Part shown: positions 41,618 to 50,228 of the stretch, one piece after another
Layout: every line of letters begins with the position of its first letter
Numbering within the stretch: the first letter of the stretch is position 1
Source: DATBVX01 sp963724625
GTDB lineage: Bacteria > Pseudomonadota > Gammaproteobacteria > Steroidobacterales > Steroidobacteraceae
NCBI GenBank assembly: GCA_963724625.1
Contig: CAVRVO010000029.1
Coordinates: 248,001 to 312,000 of the forward strand
Reading direction: 5' to 3'
Length of the DNA stretch: 64,000 nt
Program-made: the position numbers and the translations under genes
Notes under the pieces: model-generated
Seen by the model: only the letters and a program-made list of their open reading frames with translations
Database searches by the model: none
Told to the model about the DNA's origin: nothing

Positions 41618-43294
41618 ATGACGCGTTCACGCTCAGGTTTCAGTGCGCTGGCGGCTTCTTGCGCCGGCCTTCTACTTCTGCTTGCACAGGCGAGCAGTGC
41701 CGATAGTGTCAGTCAATCGATGCTCGACGGCGCAGCGAAGGACTCGACCAACTTCCTGCACACCAACGGGAACTACGATCAGACGCGCTTCTACCCGGCA
41801 TCGCAGATCACCCGTGCGAATGTGAAGAAACTGCGACCGGCCTGGGTATTCCAGACCGATGTGGTGGAGTCGATGGAGACCACGCCGATCGTCTCGGGTG
41901 GCGTGATGTACGTGACGACTTCCTTCAATCACGTTTACGCCCTCGATGCAGCGAGCGGCACATCGCTGTGGCACTACAAGCACAACATGGGGCCGATCAC
42001 GACCTACTGCTGCGGCCCCAACAACCGCGGCGTCTTTGCCTACGGCGACAAGCTCTACATGGGCACGCTCGATGCGAAGCTCGTCGCACTCGACGCCAAG
42101 ACCGGCAAGCTGGTCTGGGAACAGCAGATCGCGGATCCGGAACTCGGCTACAGCGAAACCATGGCGCCCACGGTCGTGGACGGCAAGGTTCTCATCGGCA
42201 CGAATGGCGGTGAGTACGGCATTCGTGGTTTTGTAAAGGCCTACGACGCCGACTCCGGCAAGCTCCTGTGGACCTTCAATACGACCCCCGAAAACTCGGT
42301 CGGGGTATGGGCCACTAAGGATGCCACCGGTCGTGACATGCATCGCGACATCAAGGCCGAAAAGGCGGCGCTGAAAAAACTCGGCGATCCGTACAAGACC
42401 CTCGGCGGCGGTGTGTGGCAGAACATGGCCGTCGATCGCGAGACCGGAGTCGTGTACTTCGTCGCCGGTAATCCGTCGCCGGACCTGTACGGCGCCATCC
42501 GCCCCGGCGACAACCTCTACACCAACTCTCTGGTGGCAGTCGACCTCGCGACGGGCAAGTACAAGTGTCACTTCCAGTACATTGCGCACGACGTGTGGGA
42601 TCTTGATGCAGTCAGCCCGGTGGTCATTGCGCAGGTGAAGGATGCGAGCGGCAAGACGGTCAAGGGATTGCTCCATGCCGGCAAGACCGGCTACGTCTAC
42701 GTTCATCGCGCCAGCGATTGCAGCCTGATCCGTTTCTCCGACCCGATGGTCTCGCAGGAAAACCGCTGGGTGCTGCCGACACCGGAAGGTGCACGCATGT
42801 TGCCCGGCGCGAACGGCGGCGTTGAATGGTCGCCGATAGCTGTCGATGCGTCACAGAACACGGCCTACGCGATCAATCTGCATCAGCCGATGACCTACCA
42901 CGTCGAGGAAACGCCGTATCCAGGCGGCAAACTCTGGCTGGGTGGCGCATTCAAGGTCATACCGAGCGAGGGGCAGTCCGGCAACATCTCGGCCGTCGAC
43001 TACAACTCGGGCAAGATTCGCTGGCAGGTCAAGACCGAGCAGCCAATGATCGGTGGAATCCTGGCAACGGCAGGCGGCCTCGTCTTCACCGGCGAGGGCA
43101 ACGGCTGGTTCAAGGCCTACGATTCCTCGACGGGCAGCGAGCTCTGGCGCTTCCAGTGCGGTGCAGGCGTGAACGCCCCGCCCGCCTCCTACACGGTGGG
43201 TGGCAAGCAGTACATCGTCGTAGCCGCTGGCGGAAATGTGCAGCTGGACTTCAAGCGCGGCAACAACATCTTCGCCTTCTCGCTGTCAGATTGA
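41618..43294 (+). CDS. PQQ-dependent alcohol dehydrogenase, lanthanide-type
   Basis: Periplasmic quinoprotein, 558 residues, with a signal peptide (GLLLLLAQASSAD). Propeller repeats include the vicinal disulfide Cys131-Cys132 (TYCCGPNNRG), metal ligands Glu199 (NGGEYGIRG) and Asn285 (VAGNPSPDL), catalytic Asp328 and Asp330 (HDVWDLDAVSP). The Asp two after the catalytic Asp marks lanthanide use, as in XoxF and PedH. It is clearly distinct from the window's XoxF (shorter, different loop contents), so it likely handles another alcohol or aldehyde. A GGGGGA ribosome site precedes ATG 41618. Downstream is a diheme cytochrome c. Confidence 0.9.
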   Translation: MTRSRSGFSALAASCAGLLLLLAQASSADSVSQSMLDGAAKDSTNFLHTNGNYDQTRFYPASQITRANVKKLRPAWVFQTDVVESMETTPIVSGGVMYVTTSFNHVYALDAASGTSLWHYKHNMGPITTYCCGPNNRGVFAYGDKLYMGTLDAKLVALDAKTGKLVWEQQIADPELGYSETMAPTVVDGKVLIGTNGGEYGIRGFVKAYDADSGKLLWTFNTTPENSVGVWATKDATGRDMHRDIKAEKAALKKLGDPYKTLGGGVWQNMAVDRETGVVYFVAGNPSPDLYGAIRPGDNLYTNSLVAVDLATGKYKCHFQYIAHDVWDLDAVSPVVIAQVKDASGKTVKGLLHAGKTGYVYVHRASDCSLIRFSDPMVSQENRWVLPTPEGARMLPGANGGVEWSPIAVDASQNTAYAINLHQPMTYHVEETPYPGGKLWLGGAFKVIPSEGQSGNISAVDYNSGKIRWQVKTEQPMIGGILATAGGLVFTGEGNGWFKAYDSSTGSELWRFQCGAGVNAPPASYTVGGKQYIVVAAGGNVQLDFKRGNNIFAFSLSD

Positions 43295-43398
43295 CCCAGG
43301 GTAGGTAGGGTTGATCGCGCGCGGGTGGTCCCAAAGGGATCGCCCGCGCCTTACTGCGCGCGCCGCTTCCAGTACCTGAGCACGGTAACCCTGGCGAG

Positions 43399-44019
43399 AT
43401 GAGAACTATTCGGATTGCACTATCCCTATCGGCACTCTCGCTCTTTTCATGGCAGGCGCCAGCCGCGACCGATGACGCGTTTGCTCCGGTGCAGGCCACC
43501 CTGCAGGCGTGCTTTGCCTGCCACGGCGACCGTGGCGCCGCGCCGCTGCCGCAGAACCCGATCCTGGCTGGCCAGGAGTTCTACTACCTGTATGTCCAGC
43601 TCAAAGACTTCAAGAGCGGCCTGCGCAAGAGCGATGTCATGGGTCCGATCGTCCAGGCACTCCAGCCAGACGACCTGAAATTGCTGGCGCAGTACTTCTC
43701 CAAGCAGACCTGGCCCGGCACTATCCACGCAGCGGACCCCGCGAAGGCTCCAGCGGTGAAAGCGGCGCTCGATGCCGGCGCCTGCATTGCCTGTCACCTG
43801 GGCGATTTCCGCGGCAATAGCCGCGTGCCGCGTCTCGCGGGCCAGAATCTCGAGTACCTCACGCACACGATGCTCGATTTCAAGAGCAAGGCGCGCAACA
43901 ACGCACCGGCCATGGGCTCATTGCTCACGACCTTCAGCGATGATGACCTTGCCATCCTGGCCGACTATCTCGCTTCGATTACGGTGTACCAGAGCTCGCA
44001 GACGGGCGAGATCCGGTGA
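43399..44019 (+). CDS. Diheme cytochrome c (c4 type)
   Basis: Periplasmic electron carrier, 206 residues. Signal peptide at residues 1-23. Two haem sites: Cys38-x-x-Cys41-His42 (CFACHGDRGA) and Cys129-x-x-Cys132-His133 (CIACHLGDF). Each half follows the c4 pattern, with possible axial Met in KSDVMGPIVQAL and NAPAMGSLLT. It lies 104 bp after the PQQ dehydrogenase and is the likely electron acceptor. Its last 41 bp overlap the ankyrin gene on the other strand. Confidence 0.87.
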   Translation: MRTIRIALSLSALSLFSWQAPAATDDAFAPVQATLQACFACHGDRGAAPLPQNPILAGQEFYYLYVQLKDFKSGLRKSDVMGPIVQALQPDDLKLLAQYFSKQTWPGTIHAADPAKAPAVKAALDAGACIACHLGDFRGNSRVPRLAGQNLEYLTHTMLDFKSKARNNAPAMGSLLTTFSDDDLAILADYLASITVYQSSQTGEIR

Positions 44020-44875
44020 CTCGCAGCAGCTCGACGATCGAAGCGTGACCTCCCGCAGCGGCGTGGTCACCGGCAGTCTTGCCGGCATGGTCTTTCAGCG
44101 TTCGTTCCGCGCCGTGTTCCAGGAGTTTTTGCACATTGGCGGTGTGCCCTTCCTCGCTCGCGATCATCAGAGCCGTCATGCCTCGCTTGTCCTGGAGGTC
44201 CACGTTTGCTCCGGCGCTGAGGAGCGCTTCGACGGCCTCGACATGATCGTATCCGGCCGCCCACATCAGGGCGGTCAGCTCATTCCCATACCTCTGATTC
44301 ACGTCAACGCCGTGAGCCAGGATCAGCCGAACGGTTTCCGGATTGCCGGACGCTGCTGCGTACACGAGTGCAGACTTTCCGGTTCGGTCAACGAGATCGG
44401 CCTTCGCTCCCCGCTCGAGCAATAACCCGACGAGCGGTGTGCTGCCACCGTAGACCGCGTGCATCAGGGGCGAGAGCAGCTGCTGATCCACGTGATTGAT
44501 GTCGGCGCCGGCCTCGAGAAGCAGCGTCGCAGCATCGAGATGACCATTGTGCGCGGCCAGCATGAGCGGCGTTGCCTGCTCCACGTTCGCCTGGTCGACC
44601 TCGGCACCGGCTGTGAGCAGCGTACGCACAACCTCCGTATGACCTGCGCGAGCGGCCTGGAACAGCGGCGTCGCGCCGACGCGATTGCGTGTCTTTACGG
44701 ACGCTCCTGCGCGCAACAGTCCCTCAACGGCAGCTTCATCGCCCGCGCGCGCTGCATCCAGCAGTTTGAGATTGAGCTCACGGGAGTCTGGCGGCTCGTC
44801 GGCCCCAGCGACCCACGCGACTGCCAGTACCAGCAGGAGAACGAAGCGCGGGTTGAGGCGCAACGCTGCGTGCAT
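43979..44875 (-). CDS. Ankyrin-repeat protein, secreted
   Basis: 298 residues. A signal peptide (FVLLLVLAVAWVAGADE) is followed by about seven ankyrin repeats, such as GATPLFQAARAGHTEVVRTLLTAGAEVD and GMTALMIASEEGHTANVQKLLEHGAE. Ankyrin arrays bind other proteins; the partner is unknown. It begins 5 bp after the stop of the response-regulator gene, so it is co-transcribed with the two-component system. Convergent overlap with the cytochrome gene. Confidence 0.8.
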   Translation of the reverse strand: MHAALRLNPRFVLLLVLAVAWVAGADEPPDSRELNLKLLDAARAGDEAAVEGLLRAGASVKTRNRVGATPLFQAARAGHTEVVRTLLTAGAEVDQANVEQATPLMLAAHNGHLDAATLLLEAGADINHVDQQLLSPLMHAVYGGSTPLVGLLLERGAKADLVDRTGKSALVYAAASGNPETVRLILAHGVDVNQRYGNELTALMWAAGYDHVEAVEALLSAGANVDLQDKRGMTALMIASEEGHTANVQKLLEHGAERTLKDHAGKTAGDHAAAGGHASIVELLRVTGSRPSASSGTP

Positions 44876-44880
44876 CGCGA

Positions 44881-45516
44881 TCAGGCTTCGATGATGCCGT
44901 GGCGGATGGCGAGCAAAGTGAGCTCTGATTGATTGGTGACTTCGAGCTTCTGCTTGATGTTGTAGAGGTGCGTGCCGACTGTTGATGCCGACAGGTTGAG
45001 GTCTTCTGCGATTTTCTGGACCGTCGCGCCACGCGCCAGGCGCATGAAGACCTCGAACTCGCGCTCCGAGAGCCGTTCGATCGGCGGTCTTGCAGCGCCC
45101 TCGATTTCCGCCAACGCGAGCTTCTGCGCCAGCCGCATGTCGATGTAACGACGACCCGCCCCCACGGTGGTGACGGCCTCTACCAGTGCTTCCGGCGCAC
45201 TGCGCTTGGAGAGAAAACCCAGCGCGCCCTCCCGCAGTGCCCGGCGTGCATGCACAGGATCATCGTGGGCTGAAAGCGCCAGTATCCGAGCCTGCGGATC
45301 GCGGGCTCGGATCCGCCGCAACGCCTCCAGGCCACCCATGCCGGGCATGGCGAGATCCATCACGACGACGTCCGGCGCCAGCTCGAGATAGCGTTGACAG
45401 GCCACCTCGCCGGATTCCGCCTCGGCGATGACCTCCACCTCCGCCAGTGACTGCAGCAGGAGCCGAAATCCCGTGCGAACCACCGCATGATCGTCAACCA
45501 GCAGAACGCGGATCAT
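44881..45516 (-). CDS. NarL/LuxR-type response regulator
   Basis: 211 residues. Receiver domain at 1-120 with acidic pair Asp8/Asp9, phosphorylation site Asp54 (VVVMDLAMPGMGG) and Lys in GFLSKRSAPEALV. C-terminal LuxR helix-turn-helix: LSEREFEVFMRLARGATVQKIAEDLNLSASTVGTHLYNIK. Start ATG 45516 overlaps the kinase stop by 4 bp. It forms a system with the kinase upstream, next to pqqA, and is a candidate to control the PQQ/XoxF genes; the target is inferred from location. Confidence 0.88.
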   Translation of the reverse strand: MIRVLLVDDHAVVRTGFRLLLQSLAEVEVIAEAESGEVACQRYLELAPDVVVMDLAMPGMGGLEALRRIRARDPQARILALSAHDDPVHARRALREGALGFLSKRSAPEALVEAVTTVGAGRRYIDMRLAQKLALAEIEGAARPPIERLSEREFEVFMRLARGATVQKIAEDLNLSASTVGTHLYNIKQKLEVTNQSELTLLAIRHGIIEA

Positions 45517-46866
45517 GTGCTGCCCGCCAGCGGAATCTCGGCGCTGAGACAAACGCCGCGGGATTCGCGATTGGTAATCTTCAGCACACCGCCCAGATGC
45601 GTGATCCGTTCCGTCAAGCCGCGCAGGCCAAAGTGTCCGGGAAGCGCCCATTGCTCCGGCAACCCGACGCCGTCGTCGATGATGGTGACGATCATTCGCT
45701 CACCGTCAGCGTGCACGTTGATGTCCACCTGCGTCGCCTGCGAGTGACGCAACGCGTTGATGAGCCCCTCCTGCACGACTCGATAGGCGGCGAGGGTCAC
45801 GCTTGGACCGAGCTCAGCCGAAAGCGCATGTCGGACCGACAGCCCCACTGAGGGATAACGGCGCTGTGAGTCTCGCACCAGGCTCTCGAGAGTTGCGGCG
45901 AGCCCCAGCGAATCCAGCGAAAGTGGCGCGAGGCGCGGGATGAGTCCGTGCATCGCGTCGTAAAGGCGCGCAGCTTCCTCGGCAATCAGGCGCGCGGCAT
46001 CGATCATTGCCGGGTCACGGCCCGTTCCCTGGTTCGCGATGGCGAGTGCCAGGCTCCGGATTGCCGTTACCGACTGACCGAACTCATCGTGCAGCTCATG
46101 CGCGATCAGGCGTCGCTCCTCTTCAACATGCTGTTCGACCATGCGCGCCATTTCGCGCCTTTCCTCGAGCTGTGTCTCGGCCTCGAGCGCTTTCCTTTCC
46201 GCCTGCACCTTGTCCTGCACTGCCTGCGCCATCCGGTTGAACGCCGTGCCTATCGCCTGCGCTTCGAGAACCCTTCAGGACGGGTAACCGGTACTCGAGA
46301 TCGCCGCGCTGAATGCGTTCAAGGCCGCGGCTGATGACCGGAAACGGCGCCAGGGTGCGTCCCACCGACCAGAATGCGAGCCCATTCACGATGATGAGCA
46401 TGATCGCCGCTGCCGCGAGCAGGCTGGTGAGTTCATCCCACGCGTCGAGCACGGCGCGTGACGCGTGGGCCTGCACGATCAGTATCACCCCGCCCGCCAA
46501 CGGGAATGTGTGCCTGGCCGGGTTCGGTACCAACAATTGCGAAAACCAGTCCGGTGCCGAGCGACCTGCCTTATAGGTCGGTGGCGGCGAGCGATACAGA
46601 ACCTCTCCGGAGGCCGACTGCAGCGTAATGTCGTTGGCGTGGACGCGACCCAGTTGCTGCAGAAATTGGCGCAGCAGCTCCGGCCCCCCTTCACGCGAGT
46701 AGATCGAGGCGAGACGCCCCAGCAGTTGCGAGGCCGCGCGATTGGCCGCCTCGATTTCCTCCCGCACCGAATCCCGGGCGGTCGTGACCTCGCCGGCGAT
46801 CAGGACGAGCACGAAAGTGGCGGTCAGGCCGGCCACCACGAGGTTCAGGCGGGTTCGCAGCTTCAT
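45513..46866 (-). CDS. Sensor histidine kinase (NarX/DegS type), apparent frameshift
   Basis: About 450 residues when joined. N-terminal transmembrane helix (LNLVVAGLTATFVLVLIAGEV), a periplasmic sensor of some 110 residues (ITLQSASGEVLYRSPPPTY), a second helix (LLAAAAIMLIIVNGLAFWSV), HAMP (GLERIQRGDLEYRLPV), HisKA_3 with the phosphorylated His in LIAHELHDEFGQSV, and an HATPase with IDDGVGLPEQ. At 46262-46272 one extra base breaks the frame; without it the HAMP reads KGLEAQAIGTAFNRMAQAV. Likely a sequence error because both halves are conserved. Divergent from pqqA. Confidence 0.78.
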
Positions 46867-46953
46867 TTTGGGCTGCTTTTCTCAGGAAGTGGCCACCAAT
46901 GACCCGATGTTATCAGCGCCGCTCGCCGCGGGTGCACTTCGCCTCGGCCCGAC

Positions 46954-46982
46954 TCATGAAAATCATGACTCTACTTTCATGA
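46954..46982. promoter_or_regulatory. Triple TCATGA element upstream of pqqA
   Basis: TCATGA occurs at 46954-46959, 46963-46968 and 46977-46982, separated by 3 (AAA) and 8 bases. The same arrangement, with matching flanks CCGAC before and CCTCTATC after, occurs at 52011-52039 upstream of the PqqU-like receptor gene. The element lies 93 bp before pqqA, between it and the divergent kinase gene. It is probably a regulator-binding site; the binder is unknown, with the neighbouring NarL-type regulators as candidates. Confidence 0.7.
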
Positions 46983-47075
46983 TGATCCTCTATCGACTGG
47001 GCTCACTAGCGCGGAAGATGCTCGTGGCGGCAATTTTCAGGCCGTCGTCAGACCGCCGACTGAAGGAGCGATGTT

Positions 47076-47150
47076 ATGAAGTGGGAAACTCCGCAAGCGA
47101 TTGATTTCCGGTTCGGCATGGAAATCACGATGTATATCGCCAATCGCTGA
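47076..47150 (+). CDS. pqqA: PQQ precursor peptide PqqA
   Basis: 24-residue ribosomal peptide MKWETPQAIDFRFGMEITMY followed by IANR. The Glu16 and Tyr20 (E-I-T-M-Y) are the two residues that PqqE cross-links and that become the PQQ skeleton; the spacing is as in all PqqA peptides. A GGAG ribosome site lies 8 bases before the ATG. First gene of pqqABCDE. The gene is short, so it is easily missed. Confidence 0.95.
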   Translation: MKWETPQAIDFRFGMEITMYIANR

Positions 47151-47164
47151 AGTAGCCCTGGTGT

Positions 47165-47184
47165 CAGCCTGCGCGAGCAGGCTG
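47165..47184. terminator. Hairpin between pqqA and pqqB
   Basis: CAGCCTGC and GCAGGCTG pair around a GCGA loop, extended by GGTG/CACC with one bulge. It lies 14 bp after the pqqA stop. Such a structure would keep pqqA message in excess over pqqB-E, as known for other pqq operons. Confidence 0.65.
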
Positions 47185-47197
47185 CACCTCTCCGCCC

Positions 47198-48119
47198 TTG
47201 AAGATTCGCGTGCTGGGATCCGCCGCCGGTGGCGGGTTCCCGCAGTGGAACTGTAACTGCCGCAACTGCGCCGGCCTACGCAAAGGAACCGTGCGCGCCC
47301 GATCGAGGACGCAGTCTTCGATCGCCGTCGCCGGCAAAGAAGAAACTGCGTGGGCGCTGGTCAATGCGTCGCCGGACATCGCGGCTCAATTGCAGGCCAA
47401 TCCAATCCTGCAGCCAGCGCGCGCCATTCGCGATACCGCAATCAGCGCAATTGTCCTGGTCGACGGTCAGGTCGATCACACGACGGGCCTGTACATGTTG
47501 CGGGAATCGAGCCGACCCTGGCGCATCTGGTGTACTGACAGCACGTACGCGGACCTCACCCAGGGCAATCCGATACTCGGCGTGCTCGCGCACTATTGCG
47601 GAGTAGACCGGCGCCGGATCGATCTCGAGGGCGATGGCTTCACGATTGATGGCGTGACTGGGGTGCACTGGCGTGCGCTGGCGGTGGCGAGCAAGCCGGC
47701 GCCGTACTCACCGAACCGGGAATCGCCGGTGCCCGGAGACAACCTGGCTCTGCTGCTCACGGACCAGAGCTCGGGTCGAGTTGCGCTTTATGCGCCGGGA
47801 CTGGCCACCATTGATGGGCACGTCTGGCGCGGCGATGGCGTCAGCTGCTTGTGTACTGGTGGATGGCACGTTCTGGACCGACGATGAAATGATCCGCCAG
47901 GAGGTTTCGCACAAGCGCGCGCGCGAAATCGGTCACCTGCCGCAAAGCGGCGTTGGCGGAATGCTTGAATGGCTCGATCGCCTGCCATCGGACACGCGCA
48001 AGATCCTGATCCACGTGAACAACACCAATCCGATCCTCGATGAGGACTCGCCCGAGCGCGCCGAGCTCGCGCGCCACGGCGTGGAAGTGGCGTGGGATGG
48101 GATGGAAATCGTGCTATGA
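47198..48119 (+). CDS. pqqB: PqqB, metallo-beta-lactamase-fold protein of PQQ synthesis, apparent frameshift
   Basis: About 306 residues when joined. It starts with TTG (KIRVLGSAAGGGFPQWNCNC), a typical PqqB N-terminus, with Cys residues for zinc in NCNCRNC. QVDHTTGLYMLRE and AHYCGV follow. At 47825-47835 one extra G breaks the frame after GHVWR; without it AMASAACVLVDGTFWTDDEM and the usual end HGVEVAWDGMEIVL follow. PqqB hydroxylates the cross-linked tyrosine/glutamate intermediate. The 4-bp overlap with pqqC shows an intact operon, so an error in sequence is likely. Confidence 0.88.
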
Positions 48120-48829
48120 GCGCGGCTGATTCATCGGCACCAGCCTGGACCAGGCCCGAGTTCGAAGAGCGGCTGCGGGAGAAGGGACGCGCGTATCACA
48201 TCCATCATCCGTTCAACGTGATGCTGAATTCCGGTGCAGCGAACCCGGAACAGATCCGTGGCTGGGTGGCAAATCGCTACTACTACCAGATCAGTATTCC
48301 GCTCAAGGACGCTGCCATTCTCGCCAATTGTCCGGATCGGGAGGTGCGTCGATCGTGGGTACAACGCATTCTCGATCACGACGGCTACGGCGATGACCCA
48401 GGCGGCATCGAATCCTGGTTACGACTGGCCGAGGCGGTGGGGCTCGAGCGCGATCGGGTGGAGAAGCTCGTCGACGTATTGCCTGGCGTGCGCTTCGCAG
48501 TCGATGCGTACGTGAACTTCGCAAGACGCGCGCCGTGGCAGGAAGCTGTCTGTTCTTCGCTGACGGAGCTGTTCGCGCCGGAGATTCACAAGCAGCGTCT
48601 CGCCAACTGGCCCGCGCACTACCCGTGGATCGATCCCGCAGGCCTCAAGTATTTTCAGAGCCGGGTCAGCATCGCGCGGCGCGACGTGGAATTCGGCCTC
48701 GCCTTCACACTCGACTGGTTCGATACGCGCGCGGCCCAGGAGCGTGCACTCGAGATCCTGCAGTTCAAGCTCGACGTGCTGTGGCAGATGAATGATGCGA
48801 TGGCTCTACGCTATGGAACCTCGACATGA
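48116..48829 (+). CDS. pqqC: Pyrroloquinoline-quinone synthase PqqC
   Basis: 237-residue oxidase for the last PQQ step (ring closure and eight-electron oxidation). Motifs: HHPFNVMLNSGAANPEQIRGWVANRYYYQISIPLKD (active-site His and Arg/Tyr cluster), HDGYGDDPGGIESWLRLAEAVGL and HYPWIDPAGLKYFQSRV. Start ATG 48116 overlaps the pqqB stop (ATGA); an upstream in-frame ATG lies inside pqqB. Overlaps pqqD by 4 bp. Confidence 0.95.
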   Translation: MSAADSSAPAWTRPEFEERLREKGRAYHIHHPFNVMLNSGAANPEQIRGWVANRYYYQISIPLKDAAILANCPDREVRRSWVQRILDHDGYGDDPGGIESWLRLAEAVGLERDRVEKLVDVLPGVRFAVDAYVNFARRAPWQEAVCSSLTELFAPEIHKQRLANWPAHYPWIDPAGLKYFQSRVSIARRDVEFGLAFTLDWFDTRAAQERALEILQFKLDVLWQMNDAMALRYGTST

Positions 48830-49104
48830 ATGAGTTTGACGCCGCCGCAAAGCCCTCGATCAGCCGCGGGTTTCGGCTGCAGTGGGAACCCGCGCAGAAT
48901 GCTCACGTCCTGCTCTATCCAGAAGGGATGGTGAAACTCAATGCGAGTGCGGGTGAGATCCTGAAACGTTGCGATGGCGAGCGCACACTGGCTGAGATCA
49001 CCACGGATCTGGAGCAGGCATTCGGTGCTACCAACCTGTCCGCTGACGTGACAGCGTTCGTGTCGTACGCCCTGGAGCAAAGATGGCTGGAACTACGAGC
49101 CTGA
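48826..49104 (+). CDS. pqqD: PqqD, PqqA chaperone
   Basis: 92-residue winged-helix peptide chaperone that presents PqqA to PqqE. Recognised by PSISRGFRLQWEPAQNAHVLLYPEGMVKLNASAGEIL and CDGERTLAEITTDLEQAF. Overlaps pqqC by 4 bp and pqqE by 22 bp, so translation is coupled. It is a separate gene here, not fused to PqqC or PqqE. Confidence 0.95.
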   Translation: MNEFDAAAKPSISRGFRLQWEPAQNAHVLLYPEGMVKLNASAGEILKRCDGERTLAEITTDLEQAFGATNLSADVTAFVSYALEQRWLELRA

Positions 49105-50228
49105 GCGCCCCGCCCAGCCGGCCGGGGCCGCCACTGTGGTTGTTGCTGGAGCTGACCTACCGGTGTCCGCTCCATTGCGTGTATTGCTCCAATCCCACGG
49201 ATTTCGCACAGATCGAGCAGGAGCTCGGAACTGACGATTGGATACGTGTGCTGCGAGAAGCTCGCGCATTGGGTGCCGTGCAGCTCGGGCTGTCGGGCGG
49301 CGAGCCGTTGATGCGCGACGACCTGGAGACGATCGTCGCAGAGGCGCACACGCTTGGCTTCTACACGAATCTGATTACATCCGGCGTCGGCCTCAATGAA
49401 ACGCGCATCAAGGCGCTCAAGGACGCGGGGCTCGATCACATCCAGCTTTCGTTTCAGGACAGCACCCGGCAGATGAACGATTTCCTGAGCAGCACGCGCA
49501 CGTTCGAGCTCAAGGCGAAGGTCGCCGCGCTGATCAAGAAGTATGAGTACCCGATGGTGCTCAACGTCGTTCTGCATCGGCTGAACATCGACCATGTCGA
49601 GGAGATCCTCGAGATGGCCGAGAGCATGGACGCCGAGTACGTGGAGCTCGCGAATACGCAGTACTACGGTTGGGCCTGGAAGAATCGCGACCAGCTGCTC
49701 CCCAGTCGCGAACAGGTGCAACGGGCCGAGGAGACCACCCGGCGCTTTCGGGATCGAGCCGGACAGCGAATGAAGATCTATTTCGTGGTGCCCGACTATT
49801 TCGAGCGTCGACCCAAGCCATGCATGAATGGTTTGGGCTCGGTGTTCCTCAACGTTATTCCGGACGGCACGGCCCTCCCCTGCCACGCGGCGCGCATGCT
49901 TCCGGGCCTGCAGTTCCCGAACGTGCGAGAGGCGAGCGTCGAGTCGATCTGGTTCGACTCACCCGGCTTCAATCACTTTCGCGGTGATGCGTGGATGAAG
50001 GAGCCGTGCCGCAGCTGCCCGGAGAAGACCAAGGACTTCGGTGGCTGCCGCTGCCAGGCCTACCTGTTCACCGGCGATCCGGCCAACGCTGACCCGGTAT
50101 GCGATCTGTCGCCGCATCATCATCTGGTGCAAGAAGCAGTGGCGCGTGCCGCGCAGCCGCACGTCGAAGAGAAGCCGCTGCTGTTCTTTCGCGATCAACG
50201 CAACTCGCGCGCCCTGTCCTCTCAATGA
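49083..50228 (+). CDS. pqqE: PqqE, radical SAM enzyme of PQQ synthesis
   Basis: 381 residues. Forms the carbon-carbon bond between Glu and Tyr of PqqA. Radical-SAM cluster Cys28-x3-Cys32-x2-Cys35 (YRCPLHCVYCSNP) and GLSGGEPLMRDD. The C-terminal SPASM domain has further iron-sulfur cysteines (PKPCMNGL, LPCHAARM, EPCRSCPEK, GGCRCQAY, DPVCDLSPHH). Ends 4 bp into the ABC ATPase gene. No pqqF protease gene follows. Confidence 0.95.
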   Translation: MAGTTSLSAPPSRPGPPLWLLLELTYRCPLHCVYCSNPTDFAQIEQELGTDDWIRVLREARALGAVQLGLSGGEPLMRDDLETIVAEAHTLGFYTNLITSGVGLNETRIKALKDAGLDHIQLSFQDSTRQMNDFLSSTRTFELKAKVAALIKKYEYPMVLNVVLHRLNIDHVEEILEMAESMDAEYVELANTQYYGWAWKNRDQLLPSREQVQRAEETTRRFRDRAGQRMKIYFVVPDYFERRPKPCMNGLGSVFLNVIPDGTALPCHAARMLPGLQFPNVREASVESIWFDSPGFNHFRGDAWMKEPCRSCPEKTKDFGGCRCQAYLFTGDPANADPVCDLSPHHHLVQEAVARAAQPHVEEKPLLFFRDQRNSRALSSQ

